Of a stretch of 57,677 nucleotides of DNA, positions 1 to 9,126 are shown one piece after another. The stretch is from assembly GCA_001603455.1 (NCBI GenBank), contig LUZA01000033.1:1-57677 (forward strand), in the 5' to 3' direction. The notes beneath the pieces are model-generated. The model worked only from the letters and a program-made list of their open reading frames with translations, had not been told where the DNA came from and did not search any database. Each line of letters opens with the position of its first letter. The first letter of the stretch is position 1. Source of the stretch: Bacteroidales bacterium Bact_09 (lineage in GTDB: Bacteria; Bacteroidota; Bacteroidia; Bacteroidales; UBA932). A program made the position numbers and the translations under genes.

Positions 1-440
1 GGCAATTTACGATTATCAGTGAATCGTTGAACAAAACCAATACAAGAGCCATCCTGATAATGCCCGATTTAAATGGTCGTCCCTAAAAAAACAGTTAAGC
101 CATTGAATATCAGCAAAAATAAGCCATAAAACATTTGGAATAATTGATCAAGATGAAGCCCATCCATACCCCTTGATAGCTCGTTTCTTTTCATTGTCCA
201 CCACAGGAAGCGTACTCTCATCTACCTGAATGTAATCACAAGTCAGAACCCGTCGTCAAAGAAGGTCGTAGAGTGGTTTGAGCAGCTCACAGCTCTGGGA
301 GAACCAGTCTCCCATCAACCGGTACTGTTTTTCTTGCCCCGTTCTTTCAATTGTCCCGAGTTTATCATGGCCCCGGTGAAACTGAAACTGCAGGAACTGA
401 AACGACGTGCCAACCTTATGAACAGGGAACCGGTGCAATT
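1..440 (-). pseudogene. Decayed IS66-family transposase fragment
   Basis: Reading the reverse strand, residues from about 438 down to 170 resemble the core of IS66 transposases: a stretch like DWFSQSCELLKPLYDLL, then an in-frame TGA near 255, then CDYIQVDESTLPVVDNEKKR and KGYGW. The reading frame breaks again near 150, and the segment upstream of DWFSQ also looks frame-disturbed. The fragment runs off the window's left edge, so its full extent is unknown. It cannot encode a working transposase. The family call rests on the remembered QVDESTLPV block and the LLKPLYD motif. Confidence 0.72.
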
Positions 441-470
441 TTGGCGTATTGATTAATCGGTTCTTTTTTG

Positions 471-478
471 TACTTTTG
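471..478 (+). promoter_or_regulatory. -7 promoter element of tRNA-Val
   Basis: TACTTTTG matches the Bacteroidota -7 consensus TAnnTTTG and lies 12 bp upstream of the tRNA 5' end. No good TTTG -33 element is seen at the usual spacing. Confidence 0.5.
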
Positions 479-489
479 TTCCCACGATC

Positions 490-564
490 GAGTTGTTAGC
501 TCAGCTGGTTCAGAGCACTACCTTGACAGGGTAGGGGTCACTGGTTCGAATCCAGTACAACTCA
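490..564 (+). tRNA. tRNA-Val (GAC)
   Basis: A full cloverleaf can be folded. The acceptor stem is GAGTTGT (490-496) with ACAACTC (557-563), and A564 is the discriminator. The D stem is GCTC/GAGC. The anticodon stem CTACC/GGTAG encloses loop TTGACAG, which gives anticodon GAC (525-527). The T arm is ACTGG-TTCGAAT-CCAGT. The GAC anticodon reads GUC/GUU valine codons. CCA is not encoded; CTG follows the discriminator. The gene lies directly beside the IS66 relic. Confidence 0.95.
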
Positions 565-591
565 CTGACTATTCTATGATTCGTTTGCCCC

Positions 592-608
592 ACAGGCCAT
601 TGGCCTGT
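592..608. terminator. Perfect hairpin downstream of tRNA-Val
   Basis: ACAGGCCA-T-TGGCCTGT is a perfect palindrome 28 bp after the tRNA, in the gap before the convergent DUF2007 gene. It has no T tract, so it may be a processing or termination hairpin for either transcript. Its role is inferred from position only. Confidence 0.4.
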
Positions 609-660
609 ATCCAGGACTTTTTCAACCGGAAAGGAATTTTACGATACCAAATACTCCCGG

Positions 661-867
661 TCAGCTGTTTTTTAGGTACTTTTTTACCAAATCGTATTCT
701 TCATCGGGCACACGGACATAGATCAGGTTTTTCCCGTAGGTTGTATTTACTGGCAGGAATGAGTTCATGCTGTTGTCAAAAACGACAGGATGAAATCCTT
801 CGTTTTCCAGGTTCCCTTTTATAACTTCAGCCTGGAAAAGCGTGTTGCATTCCGCTATTGTTTTCAT
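661..867 (-). CDS. DUF2007 domain protein (putative signal-transducing protein)
   Basis: This 68-residue protein matches the small DUF2007 family by its pattern. It starts with a strand and helix (TLFQAEVIKGNLENEGF), where family members show a conserved 'xxAxxxKxxLEsxGI' helix, and ends in a 'YVRVPDEEYDLVKKYL' strand-helix. The domain is a ferredoxin-like fold of unknown biochemical role, sometimes fused to signalling domains. No transmembrane segment or catalytic motif is visible. It is transcribed divergently from the DUF362 gene. A weak -7-like TATCTTTA lies at 893-900 on its strand. The family call is fairly secure; the function is unknown. Confidence 0.8.
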   Translation of the reverse strand: MKTIAECNTLFQAEVIKGNLENEGFHPVVFDNSMNSFLPVNTTYGKNLIYVRVPDEEYDLVKKYLKNS

Positions 868-938
868 TGTCAGACAAGTTTTGTATCCTCCCTAAAGATA
901 CATAAAATCTTGTTATCTTAGCCTGAAAACACAACAGT

Positions 939-2054
939 ATGAGCGAAGTCTTTTTTACAAATTTCAGATCGCGCCCCGGCCGGAGCCTACCCAAAAAAAT
1001 GGAACTCCTGGTCAAAGCGGCCGGGATTGGAAAGCTTGACTGTAAAGATAAGTTTACAGCCATCAAGATCCATTTTGGAGAACTGGGGAACATGGCTTTT
1101 TTGCGTCATAATTATGCTGCGAGGATGGCGGAACTGTTGCTTCAGATAGGTGCTAGACCTTTCCTGACAGACACCAACACGCTCTATAGCGGTTCCCGGT
1201 CCAATGCTGTGGATCATTTGCGTACAGCTTACCTGAACGGCTACAATCCCATTAGCGTACCTGGTGCTCCAGTCATAATAGCCGATGGGCTGAAAGGTAC
1301 AGACGAGGCGATTATTCCCATCCCGGACGGGGAGTACTGTGAGGAAGCCCGTATAGCATCCGGAATTGCCAAAGCCGATGTGTTGGTGACCATGACGCAT
1401 TTCAAAGGCCATGAACAGTCGGGTTTTGGAGGGGCATTGAAGAATATTGGGATGGGATGTGCCAGTGTGGGAGGCAAATTGCACTTGCACTCAGATTCCC
1501 AGCCTGTCATTGAACGGGCCAATTGCACAGGATGCCGGCAATGCGTGATCAATTGCCGCCATAAAGCCATTTCACTCGATGTGGATAGGATCGCCGTTAT
1601 AGACTATGATCTTTGTGTCGGTTGCGGGCAATGCGTTGCTGTTTGCCAGTACGATGCAGCCCGTCCGGGAGCCTCTTCCTCGGCACAGGGCTTAACGGCC
1701 AAGATAGCAGAGTACGCCTGGGCAGCTCTTCAGGGAAAAGAACACTTTCATGTGAGCTTCATCATGGATGTATCGCCTCATTGCGATTGCTGGAGCATGA
1801 ATGATATACCCATAATTCCCGATATCGGCATGCTGGCCTCTTTTGATCCGCTGTCGCTGGATCAAGCCTGTTTCGATATGGTCAGATCGGCCCGGGCCGT
1901 ACCGGGCAGTATGGCCGATCCGGAAAGCACCCATTCACATGAGGGAGAGAATAAGTTTGCCTGCGTTCATCCTCGCACAGACGGGGAATTCGGACTCTCC
2001 CATGCCCAAAAAATGAAGATCGGATCGCGCGCCTATACCCTGAAAGAAGTATGA
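939..2054 (+). CDS. DUF362 protein with two 4Fe-4S clusters
   Basis: A 371-residue cytoplasmic protein. The N-terminal two-thirds match the DUF362 family: KIHFGE near residue 47, a SGSR segment and FKGHEQSGFGGALKNIGMG near 150-170, the most conserved block of the family. Two bacterial ferredoxin motifs of form CxxCxxCxxxC follow near residues 196-206 and 226-236, enough ligands for two [4Fe-4S] clusters. Such proteins are presumed electron carriers or redox enzymes, but no reaction is established. Its stop overlaps the start of the next gene (GH92) by ATGA, so the two are translationally coupled, although no functional link is obvious. A -7-like TATCTTAG (914-921) precedes it. Confidence 0.88.
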   Translation: MSEVFFTNFRSRPGRSLPKKMELLVKAAGIGKLDCKDKFTAIKIHFGELGNMAFLRHNYAARMAELLLQIGARPFLTDTNTLYSGSRSNAVDHLRTAYLNGYNPISVPGAPVIIADGLKGTDEAIIPIPDGEYCEEARIASGIAKADVLVTMTHFKGHEQSGFGGALKNIGMGCASVGGKLHLHSDSQPVIERANCTGCRQCVINCRHKAISLDVDRIAVIDYDLCVGCGQCVAVCQYDAARPGASSSAQGLTAKIAEYAWAALQGKEHFHVSFIMDVSPHCDCWSMNDIPIIPDIGMLASFDPLSLDQACFDMVRSARAVPGSMADPESTHSHEGENKFACVHPRTDGEFGLSHAQKMKIGSRAYTLKEV

Positions 2055-4063
2055 TAAAACGTTTGATCTCTATTATAGTGGCCGCTTTTTTACCCGGGTT
2101 GCTGCTCGCTGGCCCTTATACCCGGGGAGTCACCATTCCTTTTGGTTCAGTGAGCGTGTTTGTTGTCTCACCGCTGAATGAGCCTGAAACCATTTCTTCA
2201 TTTGAGCACAGATTCTATAATATGGGCTCTGACAGGAAATACGGCAGGTTATACATTGTTCCTTCAGCCGGGCCGTTGCATATACAGCAAGGAAGTTCCC
2301 TGGAACAGCCTGGGTTCTTCTCGGCCAGAACGGTTGATCCTGCCATAAATATTCAGATCACTGCTACATCAAGGGGATCTATGCACCGATATACCTTTTT
2401 TCAAGAACAGGGTGAACCTCTTAAGGAAGGAAAGATCCTGCTGGATCTGGATGGTAGCAAAGAAGATCCGGGCAGCGAACTTTTATGGACAGAGATCAGG
2501 GTTGTCGACCAATGTACTGTGACGGGTTGCTGTATCCAAGATGGAGAGTGGGATATGGGCCACATGTTCTTTGCCGTACGTTTCTCAAGGCCGGTAAGGC
2601 GGTTTTATGCTGTTGACCGGAAAGACATACCTGAAAACTATCCCCTCTTGCGAGGAAAGGATCTTTCGGCTGTTTTTGAATTTGACCTGGTCAAGGGAGA
2701 AACACAGTATGTTGACGACGGAGTGATAGAGGTTCAGATCGCTTTTTCTTCCGTAGATGCGTTGGGCGCATTGAACAACCTGAAAGCAGAACAGGATGGC
2801 AGGAGTTTTGAAACGCTCCGATGGGATGCTGGTCAGGAATGGGAGAAGGAGATGGCTGTCATCACAATTGATGAACCTATGGGCAATAAGCTGCTGGAAA
2901 AGCGCAGGGCACTTTTTTACCGGGCATTATATGCGACCTTGTTACATCCTTCACTCTCACACGATGTTGATGGAAGATTCCGCGGCAATGATAACAACAT
3001 ACATGCTTCTGTTCATCATGTCAATTACACATCCTTCTTTCCTGCGGGTCCGACGGGCTATTCGTTAATGACTCTTCTCAAACCGGAAAGAAGCCGCCAG
3101 TTTGTAGCTTCCATGCTTGCCTATTACGACAGGAATGTCCTTAAGCTCCTGCCGGGTGGGGATGCACAATATCTGGTCGTAGCACTGCTGACCGATGCTC
3201 ATGCCAAAGGTATTTTACCCTCATCCCTGACCCCCAGGCTTCTGGATGCCCTCAATCATACCGTGACAAGTGCTTATGAACCTGTGGTTCCCGTTTTGAA
3301 CAAATTGGGTTTTGTACCTGCCTCTCATGCGGATTTTTCCATATCCCTTACGCGTAAGCTGTCCTATGAGTACTGGTGCTTAGCAAGAATGGCCGGCAGT
3401 AGCGGAGACTTTAATATGATCAACCAGATACGCCCCATGGTCACTTTGTATCAATGGTTGCTGGATCCGAAAACCGGATATGCACGGCAGCGAAACAGCG
3501 ATCTTTCCTGGCATGATGATCCGGATTCGCTGATGCACCGGGATGATCTGCTGTTCATTCCCCACAATATGGCCGATGTGGTGGAACGTACCGGCGGAAG
3601 GAAGATTTTTGAAAAACGTCTGGATTCCGCTGGCTGCTTTGATGAACTACCATACCTTTATCTGTGGACCGGAGCCCCATGGAAAGGACAGCAACTGATC
3701 AGGGAAATGATGGATGCTTATGACCTGAAAAATGAATCTCCTGCCTGGTTTGTATTCTCGGCAATGGGGCTATATCCTTTATGTCCGGGCACGGATCAGT
3801 ATGTACTGGGGGTGCCCTATTTTAAAAAAATGACCATACAACTGGAAAACGGCAATGTTCTGATTATTGAAGCCTCCCGCCTGACAGACAGGAATATTTA
3901 CGTAAAAGAAGTAAAATGGAACGGGAAAGTACTGGATACGGCATTTATTACACATCAGCAGATCATGCTGGGAGGAGCCTTGGAGTTTATTATGACATCC
4001 GGCCCGGTTCGCGGCAGGACCTTCAGGAAAGAAAAACTACCGTATTCCTATCTAAAAAAGTAG
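2051..4063 (+). CDS. Divergent GH92-family glycosidase (alpha-mannosidase-like), exported
   Basis: A 670-residue protein with an N-terminal signal peptide (MIKRLISIIVAAFLPGLLLAG), so it probably acts in the periplasm or on the surface. The C-terminal half shows the GH92 scaffold: a YTSFFPAGPTGY block, WHDDPD near residue 485, AWFVFSAMGLYPLCPGTDQYVLG near 563-585 and a closing beta-rich ENGN...KEVKWNGK region. Known GH92 enzymes are calcium-dependent exo-alpha-mannosidases of about 750 residues. Here two normally conserved acidic blocks differ. The segment corresponding to TLEYAYDDW reads TRKLSYEYW (about 435), and the block before SAW (usually GN[DE]DxGQM) reads DLKNESP. Catalytic competence is therefore doubtful. 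Unlike many GH92 genes it is not in a SusC/SusD locus. Confidence 0.8.
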   Translation: MIKRLISIIVAAFLPGLLLAGPYTRGVTIPFGSVSVFVVSPLNEPETISSFEHRFYNMGSDRKYGRLYIVPSAGPLHIQQGSSLEQPGFFSARTVDPAINIQITATSRGSMHRYTFFQEQGEPLKEGKILLDLDGSKEDPGSELLWTEIRVVDQCTVTGCCIQDGEWDMGHMFFAVRFSRPVRRFYAVDRKDIPENYPLLRGKDLSAVFEFDLVKGETQYVDDGVIEVQIAFSSVDALGALNNLKAEQDGRSFETLRWDAGQEWEKEMAVITIDEPMGNKLLEKRRALFYRALYATLLHPSLSHDVDGRFRGNDNNIHASVHHVNYTSFFPAGPTGYSLMTLLKPERSRQFVASMLAYYDRNVLKLLPGGDAQYLVVALLTDAHAKGILPSSLTPRLLDALNHTVTSAYEPVVPVLNKLGFVPASHADFSISLTRKLSYEYWCLARMAGSSGDFNMINQIRPMVTLYQWLLDPKTGYARQRNSDLSWHDDPDSLMHRDDLLFIPHNMADVVERTGGRKIFEKRLDSAGCFDELPYLYLWTGAPWKGQQLIREMMDAYDLKNESPAWFVFSAMGLYPLCPGTDQYVLGVPYFKKMTIQLENGNVLIIEASRLTDRNIYVKEVKWNGKVLDTAFITHQQIMLGGALEFIMTSGPVRGRTFRKEKLPYSYLKK

Positions 4064-4084
4064 TATATTTGTTGTTTCCGGAAA

Positions 4085-4633
4085 ATGAGTATAATGCCAT
4101 TAAAGAACACACTGATTGTCAATCTTTTCGGAGGTCCCGCATCGGGCAAGACCACCTGTGCCTGGGAGATTGCGAGTAAATTGAAGAAACAACGTTTGGT
4201 AACAGAATATGTCTCTGAATATGCCAAGGAATTGGTGTGGGATGAAAAGTATTACATTCTGGACGGTAGCGAGCCCCATCAGCATCACATTTTTGAAGTC
4301 CAGACACACCGTGTGGAAAGATTGGTAGGGAAAGTGGATGTTGTGGTGACCGATGCAACTTTATTGAACAGCCTGGTTTTTGGAGTGAATGTATCCGATG
4401 CTTTCCGCAAGGAGATCATCGACAATTTCAACCGTTTCAATAACTTCAACTTGTTTATACAAAGAACTTCCTACTTTGAACAGGAAGGACGAATACACGA
4501 TTTGGAGCAATCCCTTGCCCTGGATGAAAAGATCATCGATCTGCTGGTCGGGAACAAGATCCCTTTTGAAACCTACAGTCACAGGACTCTGGACCTAGTC
4601 ATAATGAAAATTTGTCTACTCATTAAACGATAA
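4085..4633 (+). CDS. P-loop ATPase/kinase-like protein (AAA_28/NadR-like)
   Basis: A 182-residue soluble protein with a Walker A motif GGPASGKTT near residues 16-24 and a probable Walker B segment KVDVVVTDATLL near 83-94. The N-terminal half resembles the small P-loop kinases and ATPases related to the NadR C-terminal domain: FGGPASGKTT, then EYVSEYAKELVW. The substrate cannot be read from the sequence. It lies 21 bp after the GH92 gene and 4 bp before rhaD. A -7-like TATATTTG (4064-4071) just upstream may give it its own promoter. Confidence 0.7.
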   Translation: MSIMPLKNTLIVNLFGGPASGKTTCAWEIASKLKKQRLVTEYVSEYAKELVWDEKYYILDGSEPHQHHIFEVQTHRVERLVGKVDVVVTDATLLNSLVFGVNVSDAFRKEIIDNFNRFNNFNLFIQRTSYFEQEGRIHDLEQSLALDEKIIDLLVGNKIPFETYSHRTLDLVIMKICLLIKR

Positions 4634-4637
4634 TGCA

Positions 4638-5399
4638 ATGATACTGAAATACAACGGACCGCTACAAATGCAGATCAACGACATTGCCCAGGTTGCCGAT
4701 TATATGTGGCACAAGGGCTGGGCAGAAAGAAATGCGGGAAACATAACCGTCAATGTTACTGAATTCATAGGGGATGAGAACAGGAATCTGCCTGCTATCA
4801 CAAAGATCCCCCTGTTTCATACGGTACCTGAACTGGCCGGTCAGTATTATTACGTTACCAGTGCAGGATCGCGTATGCGTGACTTAGCCAGGAATCCCAT
4901 GGATCAGGGGATTATTACACGGGTGGCTGCCGAGGGAAAAAGTATAGATATTCTTGCCGATAAGGACTTGCCACCCACAATTGAGCTGCCTTCCCACCTG
5001 CTTATGCATCAGGTGTTTGCACAGGAAGCGATCCAACAGGGAATGCCGGTATCTGCCTGCAGGCGGGTGGTTTTCCATACACACCCCACAGAATTGATAG
5101 CTCTTTCCCACATAAAGGAATTGCAGAACACAAAGGCGATCACCGAGGCATTGTATGAAATGCATTCCGAGGTCAAAATGTGTGTTCCCCGGGGATTAGC
5201 CTGGGTGCCTTACGAAATGCCTGGTTCTATGGAATTGGCCAAAGCCAGTATTATGGACCTCAAAAATTTTCGTTTCATATTATGGGAACGTCACGGCGTA
5301 CTGGGGACAGGCACAAATATACTGGAAGTGTTCGATACCGTGGATACACTAAACAAAGCCGCAAAGATCTATCTGTACGTTCATTTGCTACGTAGTTAA
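4638..5399 (+). CDS. rhaD: Rhamnulose-1-phosphate aldolase
   Basis: A 253-residue class II (zinc) aldolase that should split L-rhamnulose 1-phosphate into dihydroxyacetone phosphate and L-lactaldehyde. The N terminus WHKGWAERNAGNITVNV is typical of RhaD. The zinc ligands are visible as the HTH pair in VFHTHPTEL (about residues 147-149) and the His of ERHGV (about 219). A SAGSRMRD segment near 76 is the phosphate-binding region. Length fits the family (about 270). No rhamnose isomerase, kinase, permease or regulator is nearby, so in this window it is an orphan of the rhamnose pathway, placed between an ATPase gene and purL. Confidence 0.92.
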   Translation: MILKYNGPLQMQINDIAQVADYMWHKGWAERNAGNITVNVTEFIGDENRNLPAITKIPLFHTVPELAGQYYYVTSAGSRMRDLARNPMDQGIITRVAAEGKSIDILADKDLPPTIELPSHLLMHQVFAQEAIQQGMPVSACRRVVFHTHPTELIALSHIKELQNTKAITEALYEMHSEVKMCVPRGLAWVPYEMPGSMELAKASIMDLKNFRFILWERHGVLGTGTNILEVFDTVDTLNKAAKIYLYVHLLRS

Positions 5400-5409
5400 T
5401 TTTTTTAAT

Positions 5410-8400
5410 ATGATACTTTTTTTTTTGAATAACCGCTCCCGCGTATTGGTACTTCAGACAGAAGAGCCATTACCGGATGTACAGCTGGAGGCCTTGTCAT
5501 GGCTTTTTAACGGAGCTCTTCCGGCCCGTCCTGAGGACCCGTTCCTGAAGGGCTGCTTCATTGGGCCGCGCCGTGAAATGGTAACGCCGTGGAGTACGGT
5601 GGCCGTAGAGATATGTCAGAACATGAATATTCAAGGGCTGATAAGGATTGAGAAATTTTTCCCTGTCCGAGAAAATGAGCCGTACGATGCGATGTTGCAG
5701 GAAATGTACCATGGTCTGAACGAGCATGTTTTCAACACCGGAAAGATACCGGAACCTATCAGGGAAATACACGAGATCCGGGCTTATAACCGTCAGGAAG
5801 GTCTTGCACTTAACCCGGAAGAGATACGTTACCTGGAAGATTTATCGGCACGTCTGGGCAGGCCCCTGACCGATTCGGAAATCTTTGGGTTTTCACAGGT
5901 GAATTCGGAACACTGCCGTCACAAGATATTTAACGGAACTTTTATTCTCGACGGAAAAAAACAACCCTACTCCCTTTTTGATTTGATAAGGAAAACTTCT
6001 GCAGAGAATCCCAATCTGATTGTTTCGGCTTACAAAGATAACTGTGCCTTTATCAAAGGACCGGGGGACCACGTTTTTTTTATTCCCGAATTTCCCGACC
6101 GGCCCGGAAATTTCAGGACTGTCCGGTACGATACTGTGATTAGTCTTAAAGCCGAAACCCACAATTTTCCCACTACAGTTGAACCCTTTAACGGGGCGGC
6201 CACTGGAAGCGGGGGAGAGATCAGGGACCGCATAGCCGGAGGAAAAGCTTCGTTTCCGGTGGCGGGGACTGCCGTGTATATGACCTCTTATCCCAGGCTG
6301 GAGGGTGGTCTTCCGAGGGAACAGGGCAGGAAATGGATGTACCACTCCCCGGAAAATATATTGACAAAAGCCTCGGACGGAGCGAGCGATTTTGGCAACA
6401 AATTCGGGCAACCCCTTATATGCGGATCTCTTTTATGTTTTGAACACATAGGGTCCGGCCACAGTTTTGGGTATGATAAAGTCATCATGCTGGCCGGAGG
6501 GGTTGGTTTTGCCCGGCTGCAGGATGCCTTGAAAGAAAAGCCGCGCAAAGGGGACAAGATCGTTCTTCTGGGTGGTGACAATTACAGGATAGGCATGGGT
6601 GGGGGAGCTGTTTCATCGGTAGCTACGGGCGAGTACGGTCATGCCATAGAACTGAATGCGGTTCAAAGGGCAAATCCCGAGATGCAGAAACGCGTTTACA
6701 ATGCGATCAGGGCACTGGCTGAAAGTGAAGTAAATCCCGTTATTTCCATCCATGACCACGGAGCCGGCGGTCACCTGAACTGCCTGTCAGAACTGGTGAA
6801 CGAGGCAGGCGGCAAAGTGGACATCGATAAACTTCCCATGGGAGACCTTACCCTGAGCACCAAAGAGGTCATAGGGAATGAATCGCAGGAACGCATGGGC
6901 CTTGTTATGGCTCACACCGATATTCCGTTATTGCGGGATACGGCTGCCAGAGAGCGCGCCCCCATGTATGTGATAGGTGAAATCACGGGGGACGGGCGCT
7001 TTACATTTGAAAATTCACGTACCGGGGAAAAACCCATTGACCTGGAACTTGAAGATATGTTTGGTTCTGTACCACGCACACTCATGGAGGATGTAACCGA
7101 TGACCCCGTTTTTGAGCCGCTTTGTTACCAGCAGGGCGATGCAGTCCTGAAGGAGTACACAGAAAAAGTAATGCAATTGGAATCGGTCGCCTGCAAAGAC
7201 TGGCTGACCAACAAGGTGGACCGCTCCGTCACCGGATGGGTTGCCGGCCAGCAATGTACCGGGGAATTGCAATTGCCCTTGAACGATTACGGATTGACAG
7301 CCATAGGGTATGTACCTTCCTCAAAAGGATTTTCGGGCATAGCCACATCCTTGGGTCATGCTCCTGTCCCGGGCCTGATAGATCCGGCTGCCGGAAGCCG
7401 CTTGTCAATCGCGGAAGCTTTGACCAACCTGGTTTTTGTGCTATTAGGGAACGGACTGCGGGATGTCTCCCTGAGTGCAAACTGGATGTGGCCCTGTCGG
7501 AACAGGGGGGAAGATGCCCGGTTGTACCGGGCTGTAGAGGCAGCAAGCGACTTTGCCTGTCAGCTGGGGATCAATATCCCCACCGGGAAAGATTCGCTGT
7601 CCATGACACAAAAGTATCCCGATGGGACCAAAGTTCTTTCCCCTGGAACGGTGATCATATCGACAGTGGCACCGGTGCCCGATGTACGTTGTAAGGTGCA
7701 TCCCGTGATGGACCTGAAAGATTCGGGCTCGGCTTTGCTGTATATCGATCTTTCGGGACGGAAGACAGGCCTGTGTCACCTGGGTGGTTCGGCCCTGGCC
7801 CAGTGCCTGGGAAAAATTGGCACTGGCTGTCCCGATGTGGAGGATCCCCAGGTTTTCAAAAGGGGATTCGAGGCGGTGCAATCATTGATAGCGCAGGGAA
7901 TGGTCCTGTCGGGGCACGACATTTCGGCCGGAGGCTTGCTTACCTGTTTGTTGGAAATGTGCTTTGCCAATGTTAAGGGAGGGATCCGCCTGAGAGAGCA
8001 TGTGCTGGAAGAGATCGCCGGTGCTGACCGTACGGCCGCCTTGTTTGCCGAGTACCCCGGTGTCGTGCTTCAGATCCGTTCCGGTAAGGTCTCAGAAGCC
8101 GTGGGCTTACTATTGCGCGAGAATGTAAAAACATGGATCCTTGGATCGCCTTGCCCGGATAGGAAGATTGTCGTGGACCAGACACTTTCGTTTGATATTG
8201 ATAAGCTCAGGGAGCTCTGGTTCAGAACTTCTTACCTGATGGACATAAGGCAGAGCGGCCCTGTCAAAGCCCGGGAACGTTTTGACCATTTTGGCAAGAC
8301 TCCGTTGCAATTCCAATTCCCCAGCCGGTTCGACGGCAGGATGGAGGTTCGGGACAGGATGCCAGTCAAAGGACCTTTGCCCCAGGCCGCCATTATCCGG

Positions 8401-9126
8401 GAAAAGGGATCCCAATGTGATAGGGAAATGGCCTGGATGCTTTACCTGGCAGGTTTTCAGGTACGCGATGTACATACCACGGACTTGATCTTGGGCAGGG
8501 AGACACTGGATGATGTACGGTTGATCGTTTTTGTTGGAGGCTTTTCCAATGCTGATACCTTGGGATCGGCCAAGGGATGGGCGGGCGCCTTTCTTTACAA
8601 TCCCGGGGCAAAAGAAGCGCTGGATCGTTTTTATGCCCGTAAGGATACACTGAGCCTGGGGATTTGCAACGGATGTCAGCTTATGGCAGAATTGGGGCTC
8701 ATCACACCGTCTGCACCGGAAAAATCCCCCAAAATGCTGCCCAACGAATCGGGCAAATTTGAATGCAATTTTGTGAACGTCACCATAGAAGAAAATCCGT
8801 CCGTGTTTTTGAAAGCTCTGCAGGGGAGCCGTCTGGGCATCTGGGTTGCACACGGAGAAGGACGTTTTCACTTCCCCTCACCTGAGGACGGTTATAAAGT
8901 AGCCATGCGTTACTCATACGATACGTATCCGGCAAATCCGAACGGATCTCCCGGTGCGGTGGCTGCAGTAGTCAGCTCATGCGGCCGTCACCTGGCGATG
9001 ATGCCGCATCCGGAACGTTGTATTTATCCTTGGAACTGGGCATTATATCCGGCAGACAGAAATGCCGACGAAGTTTCTCCGTGGCTTTCCATGTTTATTG
9101 AAGCCCGTCGTTTTTGTATCCAATAA
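5410..9126 (+). CDS. purL: Phosphoribosylformylglycinamidine synthase (single-chain)
   Basis: A 1238-residue large-type FGAM synthase, step four of purine synthesis. It converts FGAR, glutamine and ATP to FGAM. The N-terminal linker domain holds QVNSEHCRHKIFNG near residue 160-175. The two AIR-synthase-like halves follow, with KAETHNFPTTVEPFNGAATGSGGEIRD near 250. The C-terminal glutaminase has the nucleophile Cys in LGICNGCQ (about residue 1086) and the His of MPHPERC (about 1200). It is full length. Its 3' end overlaps the convergent phosphoesterase gene by 32 bp. No other pur gene is next to it. Confidence 0.97.
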   Translation: MILFFLNNRSRVLVLQTEEPLPDVQLEALSWLFNGALPARPEDPFLKGCFIGPRREMVTPWSTVAVEICQNMNIQGLIRIEKFFPVRENEPYDAMLQEMYHGLNEHVFNTGKIPEPIREIHEIRAYNRQEGLALNPEEIRYLEDLSARLGRPLTDSEIFGFSQVNSEHCRHKIFNGTFILDGKKQPYSLFDLIRKTSAENPNLIVSAYKDNCAFIKGPGDHVFFIPEFPDRPGNFRTVRYDTVISLKAETHNFPTTVEPFNGAATGSGGEIRDRIAGGKASFPVAGTAVYMTSYPRLEGGLPREQGRKWMYHSPENILTKASDGASDFGNKFGQPLICGSLLCFEHIGSGHSFGYDKVIMLAGGVGFARLQDALKEKPRKGDKIVLLGGDNYRIGMGGGAVSSVATGEYGHAIELNAVQRANPEMQKRVYNAIRALAESEVNPVISIHDHGAGGHLNCLSELVNEAGGKVDIDKLPMGDLTLSTKEVIGNESQERMGLVMAHTDIPLLRDTAARERAPMYVIGEITGDGRFTFENSRTGEKPIDLELEDMFGSVPRTLMEDVTDDPVFEPLCYQQGDAVLKEYTEKVMQLESVACKDWLTNKVDRSVTGWVAGQQCTGELQLPLNDYGLTAIGYVPSSKGFSGIATSLGHAPVPGLIDPAAGSRLSIAEALTNLVFVLLGNGLRDVSLSANWMWPCRNRGEDARLYRAVEAASDFACQLGINIPTGKDSLSMTQKYPDGTKVLSPGTVIISTVAPVPDVRCKVHPVMDLKDSGSALLYIDLSGRKTGLCHLGGSALAQCLGKIGTGCPDVEDPQVFKRGFEAVQSLIAQGMVLSGHDISAGGLLTCLLEMCFANVKGGIRLREHVLEEIAGADRTAALFAEYPGVVLQIRSGKVSEAVGLLLRENVKTWILGSPCPDRKIVVDQTLSFDIDKLRELWFRTSYLMDIRQSGPVKARERFDHFGKTPLQFQFPSRFDGRMEVRDRMPVKGPLPQAAIIREKGSQCDREMAWMLYLAGFQVRDVHTTDLILGRETLDDVRLIVFVGGFSNADTLGSAKGWAGAFLYNPGAKEALDRFYARKDTLSLGICNGCQLMAELGLITPSAPEKSPKMLPNESGKFECNFVNVTIEENPSVFLKALQGSRLGIWVAHGEGRFHFPSPEDGYKVAMRYSYDTYPANPNGSPGAVAAVVSSCGRHLAMMPHPERCIYPWNWALYPADRNADEVSPWLSMFIEARRFCIQ

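Noticed and set aside
468-824. 118-codon frame running through tRNA-Val and the DUF2007 gene
   Set aside because: It overlaps a confident tRNA and an opposite-strand gene, and its translation looks random.
2051-4063. Polysaccharide utilisation locus around the GH92 gene
   Set aside because: No SusC/SusD pair, regulator or second glycosidase is nearby.
8110-8871. Long open frame antisense to purL
   Set aside because: It lies wholly inside purL on the other strand, resembles no known protein and owes its length to the base composition of purL.
4638-9126. Rhamnose-use operon
   Set aside because: Only rhaD is present; purL and the ATPase are unrelated to rhamnose metabolism.
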